The position numbers were made by a program, and so were the translations under genes. Shown here in pieces: positions 26,939-35,573 of a stretch of 64,000 nucleotides of DNA (the first letter of the stretch is position 1; each line of letters starts with the position of its first letter). The stretch comes from Sulfurospirillaceae bacterium. Lineage in GTDB: Bacteria; Campylobacterota; Campylobacteria; Campylobacterales; Sulfurospirillaceae. Below the pieces are notes generated by a model. The model searched no databases. It was not told where the DNA came from and saw only the letters and a program-made list of their open reading frames with translations. The stretch lies in the NCBI GenBank assembly GCA_028684065.1, contig JAQUGO010000010.1, positions 17,948 through 81,947 of the forward strand. Direction: 5' to 3'.

Positions 26939-28140
26939 AAATTTGCATTGCGGGAAAAAACAATATTTCTGTGGATATCCTAGAGTATTTACTTCATACT
27001 TTAAAATATGAGATTAATAAAATTTTCGTTATCCCCAATAAAACAGATACTGGCGAAGATGGCTGGCAACGATCACTTTTAAAATATGCAACATTAAATA
27101 ACATATCTGTTACAAATCTAGAAAATATCTATGAACATCAAGATTTAATTTTTTTGTCATTAGAATTTGACACTATTATAAAACCAAACAAGTTTCGTTC
27201 TCAACTTCTTTATAATATTCATTTTTCATTACTTCCAAAATATAAGGGCATGTTTACGTCAATCTTGCCTATTCTAAATAATGACCTTATTTCGGGTGTT
27301 ACTCTCCATAAAATTGAACAAGGTATTGACACAGGAGATATTATTGCACAGAAAGAGTTTACTATAGACTTAAATGATAATTCAAGAGATACTTATTTCA
27401 AATACTTAAAATTTGGCTCATCACTTATAAAAGAATATTTACCTTTATTAATAAAAAACAAAGCCTTAATGGGAACGAAACAATCAGCACAAAACTCATC
27501 TTATTATTCGAAACAAAGCATAAACTTCACAAATTTAGCTATTGACTTGAACCAAACGGCTATACAAATACATAACCAAATTAGAGCATATAATTTTAGA
27601 GAATATCAACAACCAAATATTTTTGGTTCCAACATTTTAAGTTCAAAAATATTAACTATTCACTCAACTCAAAAACCGGGTAAAATTATTTTTGAAAATG
27701 AAATAAGCTATACAATAAATACTATTGACTATAATCTTGTGTTATACAAGGATAAATCTATCGACTTATTTAAAGCTTGCGAGAAAGGAAATCTATCTGA
27801 AGTTCAAAAACTTTTACAAATACCAAAAATTATTAATGTGCAAAATCAGAATGGATGGACGCCCCTCATTGTAGCCATTTACAATAACCATGTTGAAATC
27901 GTAAAAACTTTGCTCATCAATGGTGCGGATGTTAAAATTAAAAATTTCAAGGGAACAACATGCTTAATGTATGCGAAAAGCTCTTTTATAAAACACAATG
28001 ACCCAACAATATTAAATCTCTTACTTGATCTAGACAATAACTTATCACAAAAAGATTATGAAGGCAAAAACATTATTGATTATTGTACTGAAAATAATGA
28101 AACTATAGCTTTACAAATAATAAAGGACAAAATAACGTGA
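26935..28140 (+). CDS. dTDP-3-amino-3,6-dideoxyhexose N-formyltransferase with C-terminal ankyrin repeats (QdtF-like)
   Basis: Transfers a formyl group from N10-formyltetrahydrofolate to the 3-amino group of a dTDP-dideoxyhexose. Residues about 1-200 form the formyltransferase core; the catalytic triad is visible as [13 protein letters not shown] (Asn, His) and GIDTGDII (Asp). Residues about 275-400 form ankyrin repeats ([38 protein letters not shown]). Providencia QdtF has the same fusion, where the ankyrin domain binds a second dTDP-sugar as an allosteric site. Between the ketoisomerase and aminotransferase genes, overlapping both, it points to Qui3NFo or Fuc3NFo. Confidence 0.92.
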   Translation: MKICIAGKNNISVDILEYLLHTLKYEINKIFVIPNKTDTGEDGWQRSLLKYATLNNISVTNLENIYEHQDLIFLSLEFDTIIKPNKFRSQLLYNIHFSLLPKYKGMFTSILPILNNDLISGVTLHKIEQGIDTGDIIAQKEFTIDLNDNSRDTYFKYLKFGSSLIKEYLPLLIKNKALMGTKQSAQNSSYYSKQSINFTNLAIDLNQTAIQIHNQIRAYNFREYQQPNIFGSNILSSKILTIHSTQKPGKIIFENEISYTINTIDYNLVLYKDKSIDLFKACEKGNLSEVQKLLQIPKIINVQNQNGWTPLIVAIYNNHVEIVKTLLINGADVKIKNFKGTTCLMYAKSSFIKHNDPTILNLLLDLDNNLSQKDYEGKNIIDYCTENNETIALQIIKDKIT

Positions 28141-29246
28141 TTCCATTTCTCGATTTAAAACTAATTAATACTCAATATAGAACTGAATTGATAGATGCAT
28201 GCACGAAAGTTATTGATAGTGGCTGGTATATTCACGGTCAAGAGTGTCAAGCCTTTGAAAAAGAGTTTGCAAACTACTGTGGTACTGAGTATTGTATTGG
28301 CGTTGCTAATGGCTTAGACGCACTCGTTCTTATCATAAGAGCTTATAAAGAAATGGGAGAAATGTGTGATGGCGATGAAATCATAGTACCTGCAAATACT
28401 TATATCGCATCTATTCTAGCCATTTCACAAAACCATCTTGTGCCGATTTTGGTAGAGCCCGATATAAAAACATATCTCATAGACCCTCTTAAAATAGAAG
28501 AAAAAATCACAAAAAAAACAAAAGCTATCTTGGCTGTTCACCTCTATGGGCAAACATGTCAAATGGACATAATCAACTCAATTGCTACAAAATATAATTT
28601 AAAAGTTATTGAAGATTCTGCACAGTCCCATGGTGCTTATTTCCAAGATAAAAGAAGTGGTAATTTAGGAGATGCTAGTGGTTTTAGTTTTTATCCAGGT
28701 AAAAATCTAGGTGCACTAGGAGATGGTGGTGCCGTAACAACAAATCACAAAGAACTAGCCCAAACTGTTCAATACCTCGCTAACTATGGAAGCGAAAAAA
28801 AATACCATAATATTTACCAAGGCGTTAATAGTAGGCTTGATGAGATCCAAGCAGCAATGCTTCGTGTTAAATTAAAAAACATTGATCAAGAAAACAACAT
28901 CAGACAAGAACTAGCGCTTTATTATCTTCAACACATAAAAAATGAAAACCTCATTTTGCCAGTACCAAGAAATGCAAAAGAACATGTATGGCATCTTTTT
29001 GTAATCCGTACTGAAAATAGAGAACACCTAGCTAACTTTTTATATCAAAACGGAATTGAAACAATGATACATTATCCCATTCCACCACATAAACAACAAG
29101 CCTATGCTACTTTAAATGCCATGCATCTACCTTTATCAGAACAAATTCACAAAGAGGTGTTGAGCATTCCGCTTAATGTTTCTATTACACAAGCTCAACG
29201 CAATGAAATTGTTGATGCATTAAATACATATCTAAAAAATAATTGA
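28137..29246 (+). CDS. dTDP-3-keto-6-deoxyhexose 3-aminotransferase (FdtB/QdtB-like)
   Basis: PLP enzyme (369 residues) of the DegT/DnrJ/EryC1/StrS family. [14 protein letters not shown] is at the N-terminus, [15 protein letters not shown] binds phosphate, [13 protein letters not shown] holds the PLP-contacting Asp, and [15 protein letters not shown] carries the Schiff-base lysine. This matches 3-aminotransferases such as FdtB, QdtB and TylB. The GTG start at 28137 overlaps the upstream stop (GTGA). It catalyses the step between the ketoisomerase and the formyltransferase, completing dTDP-3-formamido-3,6-dideoxyhexose synthesis from RfbA/RfbB product. Confidence 0.94.
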   Translation: MIPFLDLKLINTQYRTELIDACTKVIDSGWYIHGQECQAFEKEFANYCGTEYCIGVANGLDALVLIIRAYKEMGEMCDGDEIIVPANTYIASILAISQNHLVPILVEPDIKTYLIDPLKIEEKITKKTKAILAVHLYGQTCQMDIINSIATKYNLKVIEDSAQSHGAYFQDKRSGNLGDASGFSFYPGKNLGALGDGGAVTTNHKELAQTVQYLANYGSEKKYHNIYQGVNSRLDEIQAAMLRVKLKNIDQENNIRQELALYYLQHIKNENLILPVPRNAKEHVWHLFVIRTENREHLANFLYQNGIETMIHYPIPPHKQQAYATLNAMHLPLSEQIHKEVLSIPLNVSITQAQRNEIVDALNTYLKNN

Positions 29247-29267
29247 TGTTTCATTATTCATTGGTAG

Positions 29268-30443
29268 TTGCCTAAATGCTCTTTAACAGTTACGAATTTT
29301 TATTCATCTTTTTACCTTTAACGTTTTTTATCTATTTTTATCTCAATAGTAAAAAACTTACAACCGCTAGCATTGCTTTTTTGGTTTTTGCTTCTTTGGT
29401 TTTTTACAGCTATTGGAATATTATCTATTTACCTCTCATTCTCTCTTCCATGCTGTTTAACTTTGTCATCGGCAATACACTAAGTAAGCACACACTCAAG
29501 GTAAATAAAAAAGCCTTTTTAACATTTGGGATAAGTGCTAATTTACTCTTACTAGGTTACTTTAAATATACTGATTTCTTTTTAGATAATTTCAATGGTA
29601 TCGTAGGAACGCATATTCCTTTGCCTCATATTATCTTGCCTCTGGGTATTAGCTTCTTTACGTTTACACAGATTGCTTATTTGGTAGATTGCTATAAAGA
29701 TAAAGTCAAAGAGTATGATTTTATCCGTTATGCTTTATTTGTTACCTATTTCCCTCATTTGCTTGCAGGTCCTATTTTACACCATTCAGAGATGATGCCT
29801 CAGTTTAGCAGTATTCGCAATAAAGCTAAAAACTATAAAAATATTGCTGCTGGTCTTTTTCTTTTTTCCATTGGTTTATTTAAAAAAGTGGTTATTGCTG
29901 ATACGTTTGCTCTCTGGGCCAATATAGGGTTTGACACAGCTACTACACTGAGTTTCTTTGAAGCGTGGGCTACGAGTTTAAGTTATACTTTTCAACTTTA
30001 TTTTGATTTTAGTGGTTATACCGATATGGCTATTGGTGCTTCTTTACTCTTTAATATCAAACTGCCTATTAACTTTAATTCTCCCTACAAAGCATGTGAT
30101 ATTCAAGATTTTTGGAGACGGTGGCATATGACCCTTTCTCGTTTTTTAAGAGATTATATTTATATTCCTCTTGGAGGAAACAGGCAAGGAGAGTTTAGAA
30201 CTTACGTGAATCTTTTCGCAACATTCCTTTTAGGTGGTCTTTGGCATGGTGCGGGTTGGACATTTATTTTTTGGGGGACACTACATGGTATTGCTTTAAT
30301 GCTTCATCGTGCATGGAAATCTCTTGGATTTACGATGAATAAGTATCTTGCTTGGTTTATTACGTTTAATTTTGTCAATTTTGCTTGGATTTTCTTTAGG
30401 GCCAAGGAATGGACGGATGCGGTTAAAGTTATCTCTGGGATGA
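29268..30443 (+). repeat. Direct repeat copy A, covering most of the first MBOAT gene
   Basis: This block is repeated at 34114-35289 in the same orientation and register (offset 4846 bases). Homology starts 8 bases before the ATG (TTGCCTAA) and stops abruptly after TCTCTGGGATGA. The last 427 bases (30017-30443) appear identical to the other copy, while the first 750 bases differ at scattered, mostly silent positions. Confidence 0.92.
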
Positions 30444-30715
30444 GTTGGCTAGGAATAGAAGAGTCTTATAAAAGATTCCTATTGGTACACCATAATATAG
30501 CAAAGTTTAGTATTCTCTTTGACAATATACAAGGTGGCAAAAGCACATTTTATTGGATTTGTTTCACTTTTATTTTCTTAATGTTTCGCAATTCAAATGA
30601 AGTCCAACAAAATCTCAGGTATTCATACCGAATGCTTTTCTATATAATCATTGTATACTATGTATCATTACTAAATTTATCTAACGTTTCTGATTTTTTA
30701 TATTTTAATTTCTAA
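29276..30715 (+). CDS. MBOAT-family O-acyltransferase (AlgI/PatA-like), copy A
   Basis: A polytopic membrane enzyme (479 residues) moving acyl, usually acetyl, groups across the inner membrane to periplasmic glycan. AlgI-type landmarks are FFTFTQIAYLVDCYKDKV, FPHLLAGPILHHSEMMPQF, DFWRRWHMTLSRFLRDYIYI and GGLWHGAGWTFIFWGTLHG, the latter two with the invariant histidines. Residues 1-389 are nearly identical to copy B at 34122; the C-terminal 90 residues are unrelated except for the ending. Its partner is the SGNH-like protein encoded 8 bases downstream. Likely role is O-acetylation of O antigen. Confidence 0.93.
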   Translation: MLFNSYEFLFIFLPLTFFIYFYLNSKKLTTASIAFLVFASLVFYSYWNIIYLPLILSSMLFNFVIGNTLSKHTLKVNKKAFLTFGISANLLLLGYFKYTDFFLDNFNGIVGTHIPLPHIILPLGISFFTFTQIAYLVDCYKDKVKEYDFIRYALFVTYFPHLLAGPILHHSEMMPQFSSIRNKAKNYKNIAAGLFLFSIGLFKKVVIADTFALWANIGFDTATTLSFFEAWATSLSYTFQLYFDFSGYTDMAIGASLLFNIKLPINFNSPYKACDIQDFWRRWHMTLSRFLRDYIYIPLGGNRQGEFRTYVNLFATFLLGGLWHGAGWTFIFWGTLHGIALMLHRAWKSLGFTMNKYLAWFITFNFVNFAWIFFRAKEWTDAVKVISGMSWLGIEESYKRFLLVHHNIAKFSILFDNIQGGKSTFYWICFTFIFLMFRNSNEVQQNLRYSYRMLFYIIIVYYVSLLNLSNVSDFLYFNF

Positions 30716-30723
30716 GAGCATTT

Positions 30724-31701
30724 ATGAATTCAAAAAAATTTACAATTAGATTTCTATATATCATTATTTTTCCATATATAGCGTTGTATATCTTATATTT
30801 TGTCGTTAATCCAGAACAAATCTTCAAATCTTCAATTACTGAAAAAAAATTTTTTTACACAAAAGAATTTTCTAGAAAGCAATTTGAAATGCTCAAAACG
30901 AATGAATCTATACTAATTTTTGGAACATCTCAATCGCATATGTTATCAACTGAAATGTTGAATCAAAAAGTATTAAATTTTCATAATTTATATTCAGAAC
31001 CTGGAGATATTATAAATTTTCTTTATCAACTTAATCAAAAGCAGATACATAATATTAAAGAAATTATATATCTAATAGATCTTAGAGCTGGTGCCACAAG
31101 AGAAGATAGCAATCTAATAAATTATTCTGCAGCAAAAATAATATATCCTTTATCATTAAATTCCATCAAAAGATTATTTCTTGATATTCGCTTTAACACT
31201 CTCTCAAAATATGAAAATTTCTTAAATAAAGATGGCAGTATAAAATGGTTAAATTCAACAAAACATATTCAAAATATAAATGAATATACAAAAAATACTC
31301 AACTAAAATTCAATGACAGACTTATTCAAAGAGTACTAGATATTAATCAATTTTGTATTAAAAACAATATAAACATACGCTATATTACATCAGTTACAAA
31401 TGAAAAATTCTTTAAAAAAATCAATCTTGATGAAGTAGAACAATTTTCATCGTCACTATTAAAGGGTGGCATTGTACATTTGGGATTGTTTTATTATATT
31501 GATGGAATCAGTAATTTAAAAAATAAGAATGGGCACTACATCGCTTTTATGGAAAAAGAACATTTAAATCAATATTATGTTGAGAAATGGGTACATAACT
31601 ATATTTTGAAAGAAAATGAATATACAATAAAAAATTTAGACGATTTAAAACACTATATTCAAAGAATGCACAAGCTACAACAAAAACTTAGGGAACAATA
31701 A
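30724..31701 (+). CDS. Membrane-anchored SGNH/DltD-like partner of MBOAT copy A
   Basis: A 325-residue protein with one N-terminal membrane segment (FLYIIIFPYIALYILYFVV, about 10-28) and the rest probably periplasmic. ILIFGTSQSHMLS resembles the nucleophile motif of SGNH-like proteins that work with MBOAT acyltransferases (DltD, AlgJ, PatB), and NLKNKNGHYIAFMEKEHLN near the end may hold the His element, but the DxxH signature is not clear. Base composition looks very AT-rich. Position 8 bases after MBOAT copy A is the main argument for function; catalytic competence is uncertain. Confidence 0.65.
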   Translation: MNSKKFTIRFLYIIIFPYIALYILYFVVNPEQIFKSSITEKKFFYTKEFSRKQFEMLKTNESILIFGTSQSHMLSTEMLNQKVLNFHNLYSEPGDIINFLYQLNQKQIHNIKEIIYLIDLRAGATREDSNLINYSAAKIIYPLSLNSIKRLFLDIRFNTLSKYENFLNKDGSIKWLNSTKHIQNINEYTKNTQLKFNDRLIQRVLDINQFCIKNNINIRYITSVTNEKFFKKINLDEVEQFSSSLLKGGIVHLGLFYYIDGISNLKNKNGHYIAFMEKEHLNQYYVEKWVHNYILKENEYTIKNLDDLKHYIQRMHKLQQKLREQ

Positions 31702-31727
31702 TATGCAAAAATACAAAGTACAAAAAC

Positions 31728-32702
31728 ATGATTAACTACCTCTTTAGACACAACAAGGACTATTCACGCTTTAACATCATCAAACAACTTCTGAAAGAGT
31801 TTACATGTAAGCGCCCTATTTACATTTTGCTTCCTTTTTCAAAAAATCAGTTTTTCAAACATTTTTTTAAAAGAAAGTATATTATCAACGATTTTTTCAT
31901 TTCAAATTATGATACGTATGTTTACGATAGAAAAAAAATCACAAAATACAACCCAAGGGCATGGTGGAAATTTTTTCAAGACTGGTTTAATTTTAGATAT
32001 TCACACTATCTCTTATCCGATACACAAGCGCATTTTGAATATTGGCAGTCACTTTTTGGACCTTTTAAAGGAAAGCATTTTGTTCTTCCCGTTCTTGCTG
32101 ATAAAACGATTTATTATCCATCTAACACCATCACGCCTAAGCATGAAAAAGTATCGATTCTTTTTTATGGCTCTTTTATTCCACTGCATGGAATTGATAT
32201 TATTTTAAATGCTTTTTATCTTCTTGAAAAAGAAAATATTCCGTTTCATGCAACCATCATCGGCAAAGGCCAAACGTATAAACAAATGAAGCAATTGTAT
32301 AATGAATTGCACCTACAAAATGTTACAATGGATGGAACCTTTATCAAAGAAACGGAACTTGCCGAAAAAATTAGAGAATCAGACATTGTTCTAGGAATTT
32401 TTGGTGAGAGCATCAAGGCAAAATCGGTCATCCCTAATAAAGCCTATCAAGCCTTAGCCTCACAAAAAGCTCTTATTACAATGCATTCTGATACGCTTTA
32501 CGAGTTTTTAACCGATGAAGACATGGTAACGTGCCAAAATACGCCTGAAGCCTTAGCCAAAACAATGAAAAAACTTATTCTCAATCCCCAGTTCATTGCC
32601 ACATACCAACAAAATGGCTATAATAAATTTTTATCACTCTACGATAAAACACAACACGAATTTATACAATTTATTCAATCCATTGACACAAAGAAAGAGT
32701 AA
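31728..32702 (+). CDS. Glycosyltransferase, GT4-like
   Basis: A 324-residue GT-B protein whose N-terminal half is poorly conserved (LPFSKNQFFKHFFKRKYI) and whose C-terminal half shows HGIDIILNAFYLLEKENIPF, IIGKGQTYKQMKQLY and a donor-site region ESIKAKSVIPNKAYQALASQ. The C-terminal part places it near GT4. It lies between the MBOAT pair and rfbD, 1 base from rfbD. A candidate rhamnosyl or formamidohexosyl transferase, but the donor is not deducible. KEFTCKRP is encoded over a TTACATGTAA at 31802. Confidence 0.82.
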   Translation: MINYLFRHNKDYSRFNIIKQLLKEFTCKRPIYILLPFSKNQFFKHFFKRKYIINDFFISNYDTYVYDRKKITKYNPRAWWKFFQDWFNFRYSHYLLSDTQAHFEYWQSLFGPFKGKHFVLPVLADKTIYYPSNTITPKHEKVSILFYGSFIPLHGIDIILNAFYLLEKENIPFHATIIGKGQTYKQMKQLYNELHLQNVTMDGTFIKETELAEKIRESDIVLGIFGESIKAKSVIPNKAYQALASQKALITMHSDTLYEFLTDEDMVTCQNTPEALAKTMKKLILNPQFIATYQQNGYNKFLSLYDKTQHEFIQFIQSIDTKKE

Positions 32703-32703
32703 T

Positions 32704-33573
32704 ATGCAGACAATATTAGTAACAGGAGCAAATGGCCAACTAGGTCAAGAAATTGCTTGTTTAGCGCCCTTATACACAGAGTATCTATTTATTTTTCCAA
32801 CCAAGGATATGCTAGATATCACAGAAGAAAAAGCTATCGATACATTTTTAAACCAAAATAAAATAGATATCATCATCAATTGCGCAGCCTATACGGCCGT
32901 CGATAATGCTGAGACCGAAACGACGCTTGCTGATTCCATCAACCATTATGCTGTTCAAACGCTCGCTCTTTATGCTAAAAATAACGCTATTAAGCTCATT
33001 CATATTTCAACAGATTATGTGTTTAATGGTCAAAATTTCAAACCTTATACTGAAGAGGATATGACAGCACCGCAAAATAGTTATGGTGTATCTAAATTGG
33101 CGGGAGAGAAAGCTATGCAAGCTATTAATCCAACAAACTCATTGATTATTCGCACCTCGTGGCTCTACTCTGGCTTTGGCAGTAATTTTGTTAAAACAAT
33201 GCTAAAACTTGGTCATCAGAAAGAGAGCTTGCGTGTGATTTACGACCAAGTCGGAACACCAACCTATGCGGCAGACTTAGCCAAAACCATCCTTGACATC
33301 CTTCCTCAAATCAACAATAAGACCATTGAAATTTACCATTACTCTAATGAAGGTGTCCTCTCATGGTATGACTTTGCAAAAGAAATCATGAAAATGGCAA
33401 AGCTTACATGTAAGGTTTTTCCTATTGAAACGAAAGACTATCCCACTGCGGCGAAACGCCCCTATTATAGTATCTTAAATAAATCAAAAATCAAAAATGA
33501 CTTTAAAGTAGACATCCCCTATTGGAAAGATAGTTTGGATGCGTGCTTGCGAAAACTAGGAGAAAGACAATGA
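32704..33573 (+). CDS. rfbD: dTDP-4-dehydrorhamnose reductase
   Basis: Last step of dTDP-L-rhamnose synthesis (NADPH reduction of the 4-keto group). From ATG 32704, 289 residues start QTILVTGANGQLGQEIA, the typical RmlD opening; an upstream in-frame reading from 32596 lies inside the previous gene and is rejected. STDYVFNGQ and SYGVSKLAGEKA contain the catalytic Thr/Tyr/Lys set, and RTSWLYSGFGSNFVKTM is conserved. It overlaps rfbC by 4 bases (ATGA). AKLTCKVFP is encoded over a TTACATGTAA. Confidence 0.96.
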   Translation: MQTILVTGANGQLGQEIACLAPLYTEYLFIFPTKDMLDITEEKAIDTFLNQNKIDIIINCAAYTAVDNAETETTLADSINHYAVQTLALYAKNNAIKLIHISTDYVFNGQNFKPYTEEDMTAPQNSYGVSKLAGEKAMQAINPTNSLIIRTSWLYSGFGSNFVKTMLKLGHQKESLRVIYDQVGTPTYAADLAKTILDILPQINNKTIEIYHYSNEGVLSWYDFAKEIMKMAKLTCKVFPIETKDYPTAAKRPYYSILNKSKIKNDFKVDIPYWKDSLDACLRKLGERQ

Positions 33574-34121
33574 CTTTTACCCCTACTGCTATTCCAGATA
33601 TTATCGTTTGTGAACCCATCATTCATGGCGATGAAAGAGGCTATTTTGTTGAGACTTTTAGGCAAGATAGATTAGAGGCTTATTTAGGTTACAACGTTAA
33701 TTTTTTACAAGACAATGAATCCAAATCAAGTTATGGTGTTCTGCGTGGGTTGCACTATCAACTCGAGCCATTTGCTCAAACCAAACTCGTGCGTGTCATT
33801 CAAGGAACTATTTTGGATGTTGCCGTTGATATTCGCAAAAACTCCCCTACTTTTGGCTTACATGTGAGTGTTGAACTCTCAGGTGAAAACAAAAAACAGA
33901 TGTTTATACCTAGAGGTTTTGCCCATGGATTTGTTGTTCTCAGTGCAGAAGCTATCGTTGCTTACAAAGTTGACAATTATTATGCTCCAGAATGCGATAG
34001 AGGCATAGCTTATAATGACCAACAACTGGGTATTGATTGGATTGTTCCCGAACTACAACACAAAATTTCATACAAAGATACACAACATCCATCATTTAAA
34101 GATGCGGAGTTCTTTGCCTAA
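33570..34121 (+). CDS. rfbC: dTDP-4-dehydrorhamnose 3,5-epimerase
   Basis: A cupin epimerase (183 residues from ATG 33570) acting before RfbD. HGDERGYFVETFRQDRLE, LQDNESKSSYGVLRGLHYQ with the catalytic His, and FIPRGFAHGFVVLS are standard RmlC segments. The stop codon is adjacent to the ATG of MBOAT copy B, so the last bases TTGCCTAA are shared with the repeat block. rfbD-rfbC here and rfbA-rfbB at 16-18 kb on the other strand complete the rhamnose pathway although split between two operons. Confidence 0.96.
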   Translation: MTFTPTAIPDIIVCEPIIHGDERGYFVETFRQDRLEAYLGYNVNFLQDNESKSSYGVLRGLHYQLEPFAQTKLVRVIQGTILDVAVDIRKNSPTFGLHVSVELSGENKKQMFIPRGFAHGFVVLSAEAIVAYKVDNYYAPECDRGIAYNDQQLGIDWIVPELQHKISYKDTQHPSFKDAEFFA

Positions 34122-35289
34122 ATGCTCTTTAACAGTTACGAATTTTTATTCATCTTTTTACCAGTAACGTTTTTTATCTATTTTTATCTCAATAGTAAAA
34201 AGCTTACCACTGCAAGCATTGCTTTTTTAGTCTTTGCTTCATTGCTTTTTTACAGCTATTGGAATATTATCTATTTACCTCTGATTCTCTCTTCTATGCT
34301 ATTTAACTTTGTCATAGGCAATACTCTAAGTAAACACACCCTCACGGTAAATAAAAAAGCCTTTTTAACATTTGGTATCAGTGCTAATTTACTCTTACTC
34401 GGCTATTTTAAATATACCGATTTCTTTTTAGATAATTTCAATGGTATTGTAGGTACTTCTATTCCTCTTCCTCATATTATCTTACCTCTGGGTATTAGCT
34501 TCTTTACGTTTACACAAATTGCCTATTTGGTGGATTCTTATAAAGATAAAGTCCAAGAGTATGATTTTATCCGTTATGCTTTATTTGTAACGTATTTTCC
34601 GCATCTTTTGGCTGGCCCTATTTTACACCATTCAGAAATGATGCCTCAGTTTAGCAGTATTCGCAATAAAGCTAAAAACTATAAAAATATTGCTGCTGGT
34701 CTTTTTCTTTTTTCTATTGGTTTATTTAAAAAAGTGGTTATTGCTGATACATTTGCTCTCTGGGCCAATACAGGATTTGACACTGCTGCAACATTGAGTT
34801 TCTTTGAAGCGTGGGCTACGAGTCTAAGTTATACTTTTCAACTCTATTTTGATTTTAGCGGCTATACCGATATGGCTATTGGTGCTTCTTTACTCTTTAA
34901 TATCAAACTGCCTATTAACTTTAATTCTCCCTACAAAGCATGTGATATTCAAGATTTTTGGAGACGGTGGCATATGACCCTTTCTCGTTTTTTAAGAGAT
35001 TATATTTATATTCCTCTTGGAGGAAACAGGCAAGGAGAGTTTAGAACTTACGTGAATCTTTTCGCAACATTCCTTTTAGGTGGTCTTTGGCATGGTGCGG
35101 GTTGGACATTTATTTTTTGGGGGACACTACATGGTATTGCTTTAATGCTTCATCGTGCATGGAAATCTCTTGGATTTACGATGAATAAGTATCTTGCTTG
35201 GTTTATTACGTTTAATTTTGTCAATTTTGCTTGGATTTTCTTTAGGGCCAAGGAATGGACGGATGCGGTTAAAGTTATCTCTGGGATGA
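34114..35289 (+). repeat. Direct repeat copy B, covering most of the second MBOAT gene
   Basis: Partner of 29268-30443. Its first 8 bases, TTGCCTAA, are the coding end of rfbC here; in copy A the same bases lie in an intergenic spacer where they have no coding role. The identical tract corresponds to 34863-35289. No inverted repeats or transposase flank either copy. Confidence 0.92.
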
Positions 35290-35564
35290 TGGGGATCAAT
35301 GGTGTTGTCATTAGTGTAAAACTTAAATTTCTTAAATCTTTTGCAACACGTTACTCTGATTTTTTTGGTCACCTTATTTATGGCTCAACGACCTACATTT
35401 ACATTTTCATTATGCTGTATTGGGTAATAAAACTTAAAAATTCTAATGAAATGACAGCTCTGTTTAAACCTACTTGGCAAACACTATGGATAATGCTTAG
35501 TGTGAGCATTTATGCATTATTAGATATGTCAAAAGTATCAGAATTTCTCTATTTTAACTTTTAA
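34122..35564 (+). CDS. MBOAT-family O-acyltransferase (AlgI/PatA-like), copy B
   Basis: A 480-residue membrane acyltransferase with the same landmarks as copy A, including DFWRRWHMTLSRFLRDYI and the WHGAGW histidine. The two proteins differ at few positions up to residue 389, then diverge: here the tail reads GINGVVISVKLKFLKSFATR and so on. Both tails end in a final ..VSxFLYFNF. The distinct C-termini may match each enzyme to a different partner protein or acceptor. It starts immediately after the rfbC stop, with no ribosome site of its own apart from bases within rfbC. Confidence 0.93.
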   Translation: MLFNSYEFLFIFLPVTFFIYFYLNSKKLTTASIAFLVFASLLFYSYWNIIYLPLILSSMLFNFVIGNTLSKHTLTVNKKAFLTFGISANLLLLGYFKYTDFFLDNFNGIVGTSIPLPHIILPLGISFFTFTQIAYLVDSYKDKVQEYDFIRYALFVTYFPHLLAGPILHHSEMMPQFSSIRNKAKNYKNIAAGLFLFSIGLFKKVVIADTFALWANTGFDTAATLSFFEAWATSLSYTFQLYFDFSGYTDMAIGASLLFNIKLPINFNSPYKACDIQDFWRRWHMTLSRFLRDYIYIPLGGNRQGEFRTYVNLFATFLLGGLWHGAGWTFIFWGTLHGIALMLHRAWKSLGFTMNKYLAWFITFNFVNFAWIFFRAKEWTDAVKVISGMMGINGVVISVKLKFLKSFATRYSDFFGHLIYGSTTYIYIFIMLYWVIKLKNSNEMTALFKPTWQTLWIMLSVSIYALLDMSKVSEFLYFNF

Positions 35565-35573
35565 GGAAAGGTG

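Noticed and set aside
32596..32703. Extended N-terminus of rfbD
   Set aside because: The extra 36 codons lie inside the preceding transferase gene and lack similarity to RmlD; ATG 32704 matches the family start.
29268..35564. Insertion sequence or transposon as the origin of the duplicated MBOAT block
   Set aside because: No transposase, no terminal inverted repeats and no target duplication seen; the block starts and stops within genes, better explained by recombination and gene conversion.
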